64,000 nucleotides of DNA from an uncultured Acetatifactor sp. (GTDB lineage: Bacteria; Bacillota; Clostridia; Lachnospirales; Lachnospiraceae), in contig CAJUAP010000017.1 in assembly GCA_910584435.1 (NCBI GenBank), positions 5,619-69,618 of the forward strand. The letters run 5' to 3'. Below are positions 16,881-25,245 of this stretch, piece after piece; the first letter of the stretch is position 1, and the number at the start of each line of letters is the position of its first letter. Below the pieces are notes generated by a model. It searched no databases. It was not told the origin of the DNA and saw nothing but the letters and a program-made list of their open reading frames with translations. The position numbers and the translations under genes were made by a program.

Positions 16881-18491
16881 ATGGGGTTGTTTCTAAACAG
16901 TAACGCGCCATATGAGGGATACAGGGAAGTCCTGCGGGATGTATATTTTGTTGATAAGTCATTGTTCTTGAGTGAACTGGTACCTTCTTTCGGAAAGAGA
17001 AACCGCTATTTCTGTATTACACGGCCCAGGCGCTTTGGCAAGACAGTGATGGCGAATATGGTTGGGGCGTTCTTTGGCAAAACGAACCAAAAGGATAAAA
17101 TATTTGCGCAGCTTGCCGTGGCAGAAGAGAAAATGTACAATACGCATTTGAATCAGCATGATGTGATTTATATAGATTTCAGCAGGGGAGCAAAAGGAGT
17201 TAAAAGTTATGCTCAGTATATCAGCCGTATTGAGAACGGGATGATGGAGGATTTCATGGAGGATTACGCAGACTGCGGCATATGCAGGGATGCTTCGGTG
17301 TGGGATGCCTTACAGAAAATATATGAACGGACAGAACATAAATTTCTATTTGTGATAGATGAATGGGATGCGGTTTTCCATATGCCTTTTATTTCTGAGG
17401 ATGAGCAGAAAGAATACCTTCTGTTTTTAAAATGGCTGTTGAAGGATCAGCCATATGTGGAATTCGCATATATGACGGGAGTTCTGCCGATTTCAAAATA
17501 TTCAAGCGGTTCAGAGCTGAATATGTTTGTGGAATATGATATGGTAACATCGGAGAAGTTCAGTGGGTATTTTGGCTTTCTTGACGGGGAAGTGGATCGC
17601 CTGTATGATATTTACCGGAGAGAAACAAAAGCACCGAAATTCGGCAGGGAAGATTTGCGCACATGGTATAATGGTTACTATACCGCTGTCGGTGCCAGGC
17701 TGTATAACCCCCGTTCTGTTGTTTTGGCATTGACGGATAATCAGCTTCGGAATTACTGGACCAGTTCGGGACCATATGATGAATTGTTCTATTATATACG
17801 TAACAACATTGATGATGTGCGGGACGATTTGGTTCTTATGGTGTCGGGAGAGCGTGTCCTGGCAGATATCGGTCAATTTGCTGCCGCGTCCATGGAGATA
17901 AGTTCCAGGGAACAGATTTATTCGGCAATGGTGGTTTACGGGCTTCTGACCTATACGGAAGGGGAAGTATTGATACCGAATAAGGAATTGATGGATAAGT
18001 ATAACGAACTGCTATTATCCAGGGATTCTCTGGGATATGTCTATAAGCTTGCCAGAAAGTCAGAGCAGATGCTTCAGGCTACCCTGGCCGGTAATACAAA
18101 AATAATGGAAGAAATCCTGCAGTTTGCGCACGATACGGAATCTCCAATCCTGTCATATAACAGTGAAACCGAGTTGTCGGCTGTGGTAAATTTATGTTAT
18201 CTGTCCGCTCGCAATAAATATCGGGTGGAACGGGAAGATAAGGCAGGAAAAGGGTTTGTGGATTTTATTTTTTATCCTGAGCGGAAGAACAGTGACTGCA
18301 TTATACTTGAACTGAAAGTTGACAGTACGCCGGAAGAAGCGATTGCCCAGGTGAAAGATAAGGGATATGCTTTACGATTCCAGGGGAAGCTGGGGGAAGA
18401 TGTCAAATACACCGGGAGGATATTGGCGGTTGGCATCAGTTACCATAAGCAGACCAAAAAGCATAATTGCAAAATAGAAGTACTGGAATAA
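16881..18491 (+). CDS. AAA-type ATPase with C-terminal PD-(D/E)XK nuclease-like domain
   Basis: 536 residues of the 'AAA-ATPase_like / DUF1703' class common in gut anaerobes. N-terminal ATPase: Walker A-like 'CITRPRRFGKTVMANM' (about residues 45-60) and Walker B 'KFLFVIDEWDAVF' near 155. C-terminal PD-(D/E)XK superfamily 9-like domain: 'GKGFVDFIFYPERK' with Asp and 'CIILELKVDS' with the E-x-K motif near residue 480. No biological role is established for the family; nuclease-linked defence or mobile-element ancestry is often suspected. Stand-alone here, flanked on both sides by 14-bp tandem repeats. Confidence 0.88.
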   Translation: MGLFLNSNAPYEGYREVLRDVYFVDKSLFLSELVPSFGKRNRYFCITRPRRFGKTVMANMVGAFFGKTNQKDKIFAQLAVAEEKMYNTHLNQHDVIYIDFSRGAKGVKSYAQYISRIENGMMEDFMEDYADCGICRDASVWDALQKIYERTEHKFLFVIDEWDAVFHMPFISEDEQKEYLLFLKWLLKDQPYVEFAYMTGVLPISKYSSGSELNMFVEYDMVTSEKFSGYFGFLDGEVDRLYDIYRRETKAPKFGREDLRTWYNGYYTAVGARLYNPRSVVLALTDNQLRNYWTSSGPYDELFYYIRNNIDDVRDDLVLMVSGERVLADIGQFAAASMEISSREQIYSAMVVYGLLTYTEGEVLIPNKELMDKYNELLLSRDSLGYVYKLARKSEQMLQATLAGNTKIMEEILQFAHDTESPILSYNSETELSAVVNLCYLSARNKYRVEREDKAGKGFVDFIFYPERKNSDCIILELKVDSTPEEAIAQVKDKGYALRFQGKLGEDVKYTGRILAVGISYHKQTKKHNCKIEVLE

Positions 18492-18550
18492 AAATATTGG
18501 AATAAGAATATTGGAATAAAAATATTGGAATAAGAATATTGGAACGAAAG
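18481..18550. repeat. 14-bp tandem repeat copied from gene tail
   Basis: Five 14-nt units of the form TATTGGAATAARAA starting at 18481, 18495, 18509, 18523 and 18537. The first unit contains the last codons and stop of the upstream ATPase gene, so the array reads as reiterated copies of the gene end. Confidence 0.88.
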
Positions 18551-18591
18551 TACCAAAAGTATAATGATGAGAAAAACGGAGAGGCTTGAAC

Positions 18592-19053
18592 ATGGAGAAA
18601 ATTAAGGAATTATGTATCAAATATGAGGAGATTATCACATATCTTATCGTAGGTGTGCTGAACACGCTGGTATCATGGGGAGCATGGTTCCTGTGCGCGT
18701 TTACCATTTTGGATGCGCAGGTAGTGTGGCAGAATGTAGCCCTCACCCTGATTTCCTGGGGGGTGGGTGTTGTATTCGGCTATGTGATGAACAGGAAGTA
18801 TGTGTTCAAAAGCACTGACCCTGATATCAGGAGGGAGTTCCTGCAGTTTTCAGGGGGAAGGGTGTCCACCGGAATACTGGATGGTGTGATGATGGTGCTC
18901 ATGGTGAATATTCTTACCATCAATGAATCCTTCTCCAAGATTTTCGTCTCCGTATTGGTAATGATTGGAAATTATCTCATAAGCAAGCTGTTCGTGTTTA
19001 AGAAGGATAAGAAGACAGAAGATGTGGAGACGAAGAACAGAGATGAAGAATGA
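18592..19053 (+). CDS. GtrA-family membrane protein
   Basis: 153 residues with four membrane helices in the GtrA pattern: 'YLIVGVLNTLVSWGAWF', 'VALTLISWGVGVVFGYVMN', then 'RKYVFKS', two further helices and a closing 'LFVFKKDKK'. GtrA proteins are thought to help move lipid-linked sugars across the membrane for wall or surface polysaccharide decoration. The ATG at 18592 has GGAGAGG 7 nt upstream. No glycosyltransferase partner is adjacent. The last codons run into a GATGAAG repeat. Confidence 0.88.
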   Translation: MEKIKELCIKYEEIITYLIVGVLNTLVSWGAWFLCAFTILDAQVVWQNVALTLISWGVGVVFGYVMNRKYVFKSTDPDIRREFLQFSGGRVSTGILDGVMMVLMVNILTINESFSKIFVSVLVMIGNYLISKLFVFKKDKKTEDVETKNRDEE

Positions 19054-19107
19054 AGATGAAGGATGAAGATGAAGAATGAAGGTGAAGATGAAGGTGAAGA
19101 TGAAGAA
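19040..19107. repeat. Degenerate GATGAAG tandem repeat at gene end
   Basis: About ten copies of a 6-7 nt GATGAA/GGTGAA unit, in larger blocks of AGATGAAGAATGA, beginning in the last codons of the GtrA gene and continuing past its stop. Confidence 0.8.
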
Positions 19108-19160
19108 TGCAGGCGGGTGAAGGGGAATGCAACGGCCTGATATTGTGCAGATATAGATTC

Positions 19161-19198
19161 AGGGCGGCATTGAGGAAAGTACTTCCCAATGCCGCCCT
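19161..19198. terminator. Bidirectional terminator between gtrA and ABC permease
   Basis: AGGGCGGCATTG pairs with CAATGCCGCCCT, with GGAA/TTCC continuing the stem after a one-base bulge. It serves the convergent GtrA gene and the ABC operon. Confidence 0.85.
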
Positions 19199-19214
19199 TT
19201 GCTGCAGCGTCCTG

Positions 19215-20342
19215 CTATCTGACTTGATGCCTGGAAAATGTCCTTTTCGCACAGGGGATTCCAATGAGAATGGCTGCAAGGGTAACGGGCAGGGAGAGCA
19301 GCATGATTTGCACATCACTCAGGGCAATGGGCAAGGGATGGGGAAGATAAAACAAGTTGATTATCTTCAGCTGATGTATGGGCAGCAGGGCGCATACAAT
19401 GTACAGGAGCTTGTTGATACTGCTGTCCATGGGAATGCTCAGGGGAGCCAGCAGGACCGTGGCCGAGATTATCATGGATGCATAGGAATTCCTGGAAAGG
19501 GCGGAAATCAATAGGATTAAAGCCGTATACACAATAATGCCTGAGAACAGGAGCAGCAGCACAAGAGCAAAAGCCTGCCCCAGGTACAGGGTATAATACT
19601 GCAGACTCATAAATTTACTTAACTGAATAGAAGAATCCAGACCTGTAAAACCATAACAGAAGAATAAACACAGGAGGAATATAGTTAAAATGACCAGAGA
19701 ACCTCCCAGGGAAATGATATAGGCTGCAGTTATTTTGGCGGTGGGGCATTTGGTGCGCCCCTGACTTCCGGTGAGAACCAACGCATCTGTATGTCGGCTG
19801 TATTCCTCGGAGAAGACAGGACTAAGTATGACAGCCAGAACGCAGGCCCATACAGGGAAGACATCCGGTAAGGTGGCGAGCATACAACTCCAGCCCTCGG
19901 AATATCCAAGAATTAACTCTGGCGCCAATTCGCCATACACATCTTCCACAGTCTCACCGGTATAGGTGCCGTCAGGATTGAGGAAAAAGCCCTTTATGAG
20001 ATCATACAGGTAATTATGGGTATAGCGTATCTGGGTGTCCGGGTTCATATTATTTTTTTCCATGGCTGCAGCAGAAAAAGAGTAGTTCTCTATGATGTTC
20101 TGCATTTTCTCTGTGGTAAAAGGCCCTTCATAAAGAGAAATGATTTCCTGATTGCGCCTGACTGCCGCCATGCCTTTGTAAGTTTTCATCTCACCGTCTA
20201 TTTCTTCACGGACGATGGTGTTGATGGGGAAAACCCATAAGCAGAGCATGTATGCGGTATAAATTGCCAGACCAGCCAGGGAAGCGAATACCAGGGGCCT
20301 GTGCAGCAGCTTGCCCAATTCAAAACGTATTAATTCTTTCAT
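19215..20342 (-). CDS. ABC-2 type transporter permease
   Basis: 375 residues. One hydrophobic helix near residues 18-38, a large extracytoplasmic loop to about 165, then five helices, including 'VWACVLAVILSPVFSEEYS', 'AAYIISLGGSLVILTIFLLC' and 'LLLFSGIIVYTALILLI'. This is the ABC-2 arrangement used by exporters and lantibiotic-immunity-like systems. Last gene of an operon with its ATPase (4-nt overlap), a membrane protein and an ECF sigma factor. Substrate unknown. Confidence 0.88.
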   Translation of the reverse strand: MKELIRFELGKLLHRPLVFASLAGLAIYTAYMLCLWVFPINTIVREEIDGEMKTYKGMAAVRRNQEIISLYEGPFTTEKMQNIIENYSFSAAAMEKNNMNPDTQIRYTHNYLYDLIKGFFLNPDGTYTGETVEDVYGELAPELILGYSEGWSCMLATLPDVFPVWACVLAVILSPVFSEEYSRHTDALVLTGSQGRTKCPTAKITAAYIISLGGSLVILTIFLLCLFFCYGFTGLDSSIQLSKFMSLQYYTLYLGQAFALVLLLLFSGIIVYTALILLISALSRNSYASMIISATVLLAPLSIPMDSSINKLLYIVCALLPIHQLKIINLFYLPHPLPIALSDVQIMLLSLPVTLAAILIGIPCAKRTFSRHQVR

Positions 20343-21214
20343 ATTGTTTTACCCTCCTCACTAAAATAGTATAAGTATAAGTCCTCCAGGTTAGGGGCGG
20401 CCGGTACTGCGGATTCCAGCGGCTGGCTGTCATGAATGATGCGCAGTATGGTCATATCATTCTCGGAACGCAGGTTGCTGATGGTATAACGTTCTCTGAG
20501 GGTGGGGACTTCCTCATTGGGTACCTGGCATTCCCATACTTTTCCGTCAATTCTGTGGATGATTTTATCAGGTTTTCCTTCGTGTATAAATTGCCCTTTC
20601 TTCATCATCAGAATGTGCCCGGCAATGTATTCCACATCCGATACAATGTGAGTGGACAGCAGCACGATTTTATTGTGGGAAAAGGAGCTGATCAGGTTGC
20701 GGAAGCGCACTCGCTCTTTGGGGTCCAGGCCCGCTGTGGGTTCGTCCAGGATCAGTATCCTGGGGTCATTGAGCATGGCCTGGGCAATGCCGAGGCGCTG
20801 CTTCATACCGCCGGAGAACGTCTTAATTTTCTTATCCTTTACCTGGAGCAGGTCTACTTCATCCAGAAGCTGCAGGGAGCGTTCCCTGGCAAAGGTTTTG
20901 GAAAGTCCCTTGATGGCGGACATATACATGAGGAATTTGTAAGCGCTGAAATCGGGATAATATCCAAAATCCTGAGGCAGATACCCTAATTGATTACGAT
21001 AACGTTCCCCGGCGGTCTGAATATCCAGGCCGTCATAGCAGATGCTTCCTGCAGTGGGGGATTGAATGTCGCAGATGAGACGCATCAGGGTAGTTTTCCC
21101 GGACCCGTTTGCGCCTAACAGGCCGTAAATGCCACAGGTTAATGTGGTGTTGAGGTTATCTACCGCGATAAGGGAACCATATTGTTTGGTAAGATGTTCC
21201 AATTGAAGTTCCAT
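20339..21214 (-). CDS. ABC transporter ATP-binding protein
   Basis: 291 residues. Walker A 'GLLGANGSGKTTLMRL' (about 33-48), Q-loop 'GYLPQDFG', signature 'FSGGMKQRLGIAQA' and Walker B 'RILILDEPTAGLD', then the H-loop 'LLSTHIVSDVEYIAG'. The C-terminal about 75 residues form an accessory domain as in drug or peptide exporters. Overlaps the permease gene by 4 nt, so the two subunits are translationally coupled. Confidence 0.93.
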   Translation of the reverse strand: MELQLEHLTKQYGSLIAVDNLNTTLTCGIYGLLGANGSGKTTLMRLICDIQSPTAGSICYDGLDIQTAGERYRNQLGYLPQDFGYYPDFSAYKFLMYMSAIKGLSKTFARERSLQLLDEVDLLQVKDKKIKTFSGGMKQRLGIAQAMLNDPRILILDEPTAGLDPKERVRFRNLISSFSHNKIVLLSTHIVSDVEYIAGHILMMKKGQFIHEGKPDKIIHRIDGKVWECQVPNEEVPTLRERYTISNLRSENDMTILRIIHDSQPLESAVPAAPNLEDLYLYYFSEEGKTI

Positions 21215-21257
21215 ATTCTTCTCCTTTCAGTGTGTGAGCTGTGCGGCTTACGTGTGG

Positions 21258-22112
21258 TTATACATGTAATGTGGGCTGGGTGGTGTATACAAAATATTTT
21301 CTGGTGCAGAGCCGGAGGGCGCATAAGAAGAAGAGGGCCATTGCGCCAAGAGAGGCTCCCAGGAAAATGGTGTCCAATGTTATGTCATCGAGATTCTCAT
21401 AAGTATGTTCCGGCAGCAGTGCTATCATAAATTCTGCAAGCGCTGCCAGGGCATAGGCGGCCAGCAGCACGAGCTGATGAAGGAGATTCCCGAAGTGCTG
21501 TAATAACCACAGGCACAGGGCGGAGACCAGGAAAAAAGGAAGCAGTGTACAGCAGGCAAACTGCCAGAGCAGACCCCCAGCCATATGGAATGCAGCCAGA
21601 GCTGCAGTCAATACGATAAAATCTGCAGCACTGATGATACAAATCCGCAGGAAAAAAAGTTTCGTCAGATTGTAGCGGCAGGCGGCTTCCATTTCCCACA
21701 TGTTATGTCCAAAGCTTTTGGATATCTCGTTGATTAGAAGCCCTGTCAATATGGGAGTCAGAGACATAAGGCAGAACGTGACCGCCTGCAGAGCATGTGC
21801 AAATGAAAAGCAGAACAGGATGATCAGGATACCGGCCTGTAACGGGAAGAACCAGGGGGACATATAGGAGATCTGGGAGGAAATCTTCTCTGCCAGGGTT
21901 TGGTGCCCCATGTAATCCATGAACAAGGCTTCTTCCGTAAGCTGGCGGATAAATGCATCACGCTTATGCGGGTCCGGTGTGGGTGGAGGATTCTGTTCCA
22001 ATATCTGTAATATTTGTTTCTGTGATGGCTGCTGCGGCGTCTTCATTTCCGATGTCCGTCTTAATTTATTTGATAATTTTATGTGTTCCGGATCAAATTT
22101 CAATTCTTCCAC
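21258..22112 (-). CDS. Membrane protein of ECF-ABC operon (possible anti-sigma)
   Basis: 284 residues. A soluble N-terminus of about 85 residues containing the Pro-rich 'ILEQNPPPTPDPHKRD', then about six membrane helices. It lies 16 nt after the ECF sigma gene, the usual place for an anti-sigma factor. The soluble-N, membrane-C layout fits a membrane anti-sigma, but I see no zinc-binding HxxxCxxC motif. An alternative is an extra permease-like subunit of the transporter. Function is inferred from position only. Confidence 0.65.
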   Translation of the reverse strand: MEELKFDPEHIKLSNKLRRTSEMKTPQQPSQKQILQILEQNPPPTPDPHKRDAFIRQLTEEALFMDYMGHQTLAEKISSQISYMSPWFFPLQAGILIILFCFSFAHALQAVTFCLMSLTPILTGLLINEISKSFGHNMWEMEAACRYNLTKLFFLRICIISAADFIVLTAALAAFHMAGGLLWQFACCTLLPFFLVSALCLWLLQHFGNLLHQLVLLAAYALAALAEFMIALLPEHTYENLDDITLDTIFLGASLGAMALFFLCALRLCTRKYFVYTTQPTLHV

Positions 22113-22128
22113 CTTCTTTCGATAAAAT

Positions 22129-22707
22129 TTACGCTAATCCAGTTTGTTGAAAGTATTCCTGTAATTTTCCGGTTCCGGCGCGGAGGCGGGTTTTGACCGT
22201 GGATAGCGGTACACCTGTTATGTGGGCAATTTCCCACTGCTTGTAACCATAATAGTAGAATAGTATCATGACTTCCCGCTGGGTATCCGGTAATTTCTGC
22301 AAGGCAGACTGTATCAACAGCCTTGATTCCACCTGGCTTTCGGGTGAAGGCTGGCTGGGAGTACAGGAAGAAATTGCAGGCTGTTCTGCGGCAGTAATGT
22401 CAAAGCCGGCATATTGTTCCAGGGTGTCCAAGGGGATGGGGCGACGGCTGCATTTACGAAAATGGTCCCGGCATACATTCAGTGCAATCTGTAGCAGATA
22501 GGATTTAAAACGGCTGCGTTCCGTGTAATTGTCCAGAAAACGCAGCAAGTGGCAGAAGGTTTCCTGGGTACAATCATAGGCAGAATGCTCGTTGCCGGTT
22601 TGGTAGTAACAGTATCGAAAAACCTCGTTATAGTATTTTTCTGCCAATTGTCCAAACAGTGCTCTGTCGCCCTGTTTGATGCGATTGACCAATTCGTAGT
22701 CCTGCAA
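22129..22707 (-). CDS. ECF-type RNA polymerase sigma factor
   Basis: 192 residues. Region 2 includes 'SAYDCTQETFCHLLRFLDNY' (about 42-61); region 4 includes 'LPDTQREVMILFYYYGYKQ' and 'ITGVPLSTVKTRLRAG'. A Ser/Pro/Gln-rich linker of about 35 residues (98-132) between the two is longer than usual. It should direct polymerase to a specific promoter set, most likely including this operon (membrane protein, ABC ATPase, permease), in response to an envelope signal. Confidence 0.92.
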   Translation of the reverse strand: MQDYELVNRIKQGDRALFGQLAEKYYNEVFRYCYYQTGNEHSAYDCTQETFCHLLRFLDNYTERSRFKSYLLQIALNVCRDHFRKCSRRPIPLDTLEQYAGFDITAAEQPAISSCTPSQPSPESQVESRLLIQSALQKLPDTQREVMILFYYYGYKQWEIAHITGVPLSTVKTRLRAGTGKLQEYFQQTGLA

Positions 22708-22838
22708 GGTATCTCCTTTCTTGTGTAAAAGGTATTTCTTTCACATCTTCTATATAGTAAACGTATGAAAGGGACAAAAAGTTTGCTCTGTATATAAATT
22801 TATTCTATTTTATTTTACCGGATTATGAAAAGGTTATG

Positions 22839-22985
22839 TTATATACCGAAGCGTTTGGTGGAGAAGAAGCGTTTTGGAAGGCGAAAGTGTCTAAAACATA
22901 GAGGAAACGTTTGGCGGAGAGGAAGTGTTGAAAGCATAGAGGAAGCGTTTTGTGAGGCGAAAGTGTCTAAAACATAGCGAAATTG
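22839..22985. repeat. Intergenic direct repeats upstream of ECF sigma gene
   Basis: A 22-nt segment beginning GGCGAAAGTGTCTAAAACAT is present identically at 22880-22901 and 22956-22977, embedded in related GAGGAAGCGTTTTG-type units. The whole 420-nt gap between the sigma and mtnN genes has no gene. Confidence 0.75.
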
Positions 22986-23097
22986 CTTTGATGGATAGGG
23001 GGCAGGGGAGTAAAGAATGGGTTTGTCAAATCGGCGGCAGCAATGCATTCGGGTGTTAGCGGGGCTGGGGTTTGAGAGGGAGATATGGCGGGAAAGG

Positions 23098-23119
23098 GGC
23101 TGCGGAATATACCGCAGCC
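23098..23119 (-). terminator. Hairpin after mtnN
   Basis: GGCTGCGG and CCGCAGCC, 8-bp perfect stem with a 6-nt loop, just past the mtnN stop on the minus strand. The T tract is short. Confidence 0.6.
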
Positions 23120-23127
23120 TTGATGTC

Positions 23128-23826
23128 TTATATGTTCTGAACCATTTCCATCACCAGTGCTGCTGAATGCTTTGCGGCCTGCGCCTCAAAGGTGGGATAA
23201 TCCATTTCAGCGCTGTTATCCGCCTTGTCGGAAATGGCACGGATAATGACGAAGGGGATATGGTTCAGATATGCGCCATGGGCAATGGAAGCGCCTTCCA
23301 TCTCTGTACAGTCTCCCTGGAATTCTGCGATCAGGTGTTCTTTCACGTTCTTGTCAGAGATAAACTGATCTCCGCTGACCACCCTGCCTATGCGGACATG
23401 GAGGCCGGGATTGACCTTCTGGCAGGCTTCCTGTGCCAGTGATGCCAGGCGCCGGTCCGCGGTAAATTCCCGAAAGCCCATCTGAGGAACTTCCCCTGAT
23501 TTGTATCCGAAAATGGTTACATCCATGTCGTAGTGTAAAGCATCTTTGGATATGAGAATGTCGCCGATATCCAGTTCTGCGTTCAGGGAGCCGGCCACGC
23601 CGGTATTGATCACATGTGTTACCTGGAACACATCTGCCAAAATCTGCACACAGAGAGCAGCGTTTACTTTTCCGATACCGCACCGGACTACCACAACAGA
23701 GGCACCGTTCAATTTGCCCTCGTGGAAATCCATTCCTGCCTTTGTAATGATGTTTGATTCTGTCATTTCTGCTTTCAGCCGTTCTACTTCCAGCTCCATA
23801 GCGCCGATAATTCCAATTTTATTCAT
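23128..23826 (-). CDS. mtnN: 5'-methylthioadenosine/S-adenosylhomocysteine nucleosidase
   Basis: 232 residues, full family length. Cleaves the glycosidic bond of S-adenosylhomocysteine and methylthioadenosine, giving S-ribosylhomocysteine for LuxS. Start 'MNKIGIIGAMELEVE' carries the catalytic Glu region; 'CTEMEGASIAHGAY' (about 172-185) holds the ribose-binding Met-Glu, and 'IRAISDKAD' the catalytic Asp. It lies after luxS on the same strand, separated by 256 nt containing a MITE-like element. Together they form the activated methyl cycle and AI-2 precursor branch. Confidence 0.95.
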   Translation of the reverse strand: MNKIGIIGAMELEVERLKAEMTESNIITKAGMDFHEGKLNGASVVVVRCGIGKVNAALCVQILADVFQVTHVINTGVAGSLNAELDIGDILISKDALHYDMDVTIFGYKSGEVPQMGFREFTADRRLASLAQEACQKVNPGLHVRIGRVVSGDQFISDKNVKEHLIAEFQGDCTEMEGASIAHGAYLNHIPFVIIRAISDKADNSAEMDYPTFEAQAAKHSAALVMEMVQNI

Positions 23827-23879
23827 TTGGGTGTCCTTTCTGTTGGCACAGTTTCCTGTTGTTTTGTAATATGTTATCA

Positions 23880-24041
23880 GTTACGGTTCAGCGTCAGCAT
23901 GCGCCAAAACGCGGCTCAAAGTGAACAAGTTCACCTGCGTTTTGCGTGCCTAAAGCCTTCTGCGAAGGCTTTAGGCATACATAATTATACATGTATTTCC
24001 ATAGGAAGGATGTCCGGGGTAAATGATGGCTGAACTGTTAC
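23880..24041. mobile_element. MITE-like element between luxS and mtnN
   Basis: A 162-bp non-coding segment that starts GTTACGGTTCAGC and ends ATGGCTGAACTGTTAC, imperfect terminal inverted repeats matching the GTAACAGTTCAG family seen at 55 kb, 60 kb and 61 kb. Inside are a perfect 14-bp stem TGCCTAAAGCCTTC/GAAGGCTTTAGGCA with a 3-nt loop (23947-23977) and an outer GCCAAAACGC/GCGTTTTGCG pairing around GTGAAC/GTTCAC. No coding capacity. It may act as a terminator or attenuator between the two genes. Confidence 0.6.
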
Positions 24042-24082
24042 ACTATTTTGGTATATGTGACAGGATTATCAGTGATGGACAG

Positions 24083-24562
24083 TTATTGAGGATATATCAG
24101 TCGGCTGTCATCAACTTGATAGAGTACCTCATCCAGATACTTTTTGGCCAGGTAGTTTGCCATGGGAAGGTTCATATCCAGATAATTGCCGCAGTCCATG
24201 GGGGAAGCACCCGGCACTTCGTCCTTGAAATCACGGATAAATTCATACAGTTGAATCATAAGCGGCACAATATCCCTGGAGGTGTAATCTCCTGCCAGCA
24301 GCAGATAGAAGCCGGTACGGCATCCCATGGGGCCGAAATAAATGGTTTTGTCCTTGTACTGGGGATGATTGCGCAGGAAGGTGGCGGCCAGATGTTCAAT
24401 GGTGTGCATCTCCGCAGTGTTCATAACAGGTTCATCGTTGGGGCTTGTCATGCGCAGGTCAAAGGTGGTGATTACCTCAGAACCCACCGTATCCTTCCGC
24501 GACACATAGATGCCGGGCTGAAGTTTGATATGGTTTATGGTAAAACTTGCAATTTTTTCCAT
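24083..24562 (-). CDS. luxS: S-ribosylhomocysteine lyase LuxS
   Basis: 159 residues. Converts S-ribosylhomocysteine to homocysteine and DPD, the AI-2 precursor. The metal-binding motif is 'HTIEHLAATF' (two His), the third ligand Cys is in 'MDCGNYLDMNL', and the catalytic Cys is in 'FGPMGCRTGFYLL'. Full length. Upstream on its strand lie three 19-bp repeats (24621-24677) where its promoter should be. Confidence 0.97.
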   Translation of the reverse strand: MEKIASFTINHIKLQPGIYVSRKDTVGSEVITTFDLRMTSPNDEPVMNTAEMHTIEHLAATFLRNHPQYKDKTIYFGPMGCRTGFYLLLAGDYTSRDIVPLMIQLYEFIRDFKDEVPGASPMDCGNYLDMNLPMANYLAKKYLDEVLYQVDDSRLIYPQ

Positions 24563-24620
24563 AGGGTTGATTTCCTTTCTATATTTTGTGATGATGAGGC
24601 GTTAAAATTTCAATGATTGA

Positions 24621-24677
24621 GAGGTATTAATCTTCAATAGAGGTATTAATCTTCAATAGAGGTATTAATCTTCAATA
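24621..24677. repeat. Three perfect 19-bp tandem repeats upstream of luxS
   Basis: GAGGTATTAATCTTCAATA at 24621-24639, 24640-24658 and 24659-24677. They sit 59 nt before the luxS start, in the expected promoter zone. Copy number could affect luxS expression. Confidence 0.9.
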
Positions 24678-24787
24678 ATTGAAAGAATTCAAATCTTCAT
24701 TAATTATGAGGAATGAATCCTTATTTATTGTATTGAGAAAAGAGGGAAATGTCAAGGTCTTGACGCGCCTGGTTTAAAATGATATGG

Positions 24788-24888
24788 TATACTCATGAAA
24801 GCATTTATCTGCCGCTTTCTGTTCAACATTGCCGATGCGTTCACTCGTTATACATTTAGGTCGGCAAATGTTTTTGTTCATGAGTATA
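24788..24888. ncRNA. Long structured inverted repeat, candidate RNA element
   Basis: TATACTCATGAA (24788-24799) pairs perfectly with TTCATGAGTATA (24877-24888). Inside, CATTT/AAATG and GCCG/CGGC continue the stem after small loops, leaving about 47 nt at the tip. It lies about 100 nt upstream of the 75-residue protein gene. It could be a structured leader, a small RNA or a palindromic repeat element. The left arm also looks like an extended -10 (TGGTATACT). Confidence 0.4.
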
Positions 24889-24986
24889 AATAATGGCAGC
24901 AGCTCAGTGGCCGGCCCGCTTAGAGTTGGTAAGAAATAAAGCCGGAGGCCCGGTGAGGCAGAATATGTGAAGGAGGTTATGGAGAA

Positions 24987-25214
24987 ATGAATGCGGCGTC
25001 TATTATGAAGCTGATGAATGCAAAGAACCAATTTAGTAAAAATCACCCTAAATTTGAGGCATTTTTAAATTCGGCTTTTTCAAGGCCCATGGAAGAGGGG
25101 AGTGTCATAGAAATTACAGTTACAAGGCCGGGGGAAGAACCTGTTACGGCAAATATCAAGGTATTGCAGTCGGATTTGGAACTGCTGGAAGAGTTAAAGG
25201 AGCTTTCACGGTAA
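24987..25214 (+). CDS. Small conserved protein, partner of the ATPase downstream
   Basis: 75 residues with no recognised domain. Predicted helix (residues 1-30), a beta section 'GSVIEITVTRPGEEPVTANI', then a Leu/Glu-rich helix. AAGGAGG lies upstream, so translation is well supported. It is 31 nt before the ATPase gene and likely in one transcript with it. Function unknown. Confidence 0.7.
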   Translation: MNAASIMKLMNAKNQFSKNHPKFEAFLNSAFSRPMEEGSVIEITVTRPGEEPVTANIKVLQSDLELLEELKELSR

Positions 25215-25245
25215 GCTGCAAAAGATGCATTTACAGGAGGGTGGG

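Noticed and set aside
16393..16962. 189-codon antisense frame over the dehydrogenase gene
   Set aside because: Antisense shadow with repeat-derived Pro/Leu/Ser tract and no start signals.
24621..24677. CRISPR-like 19-bp repeats before luxS
   Set aside because: Head-to-tail copies with no spacers; a simple tandem repeat.
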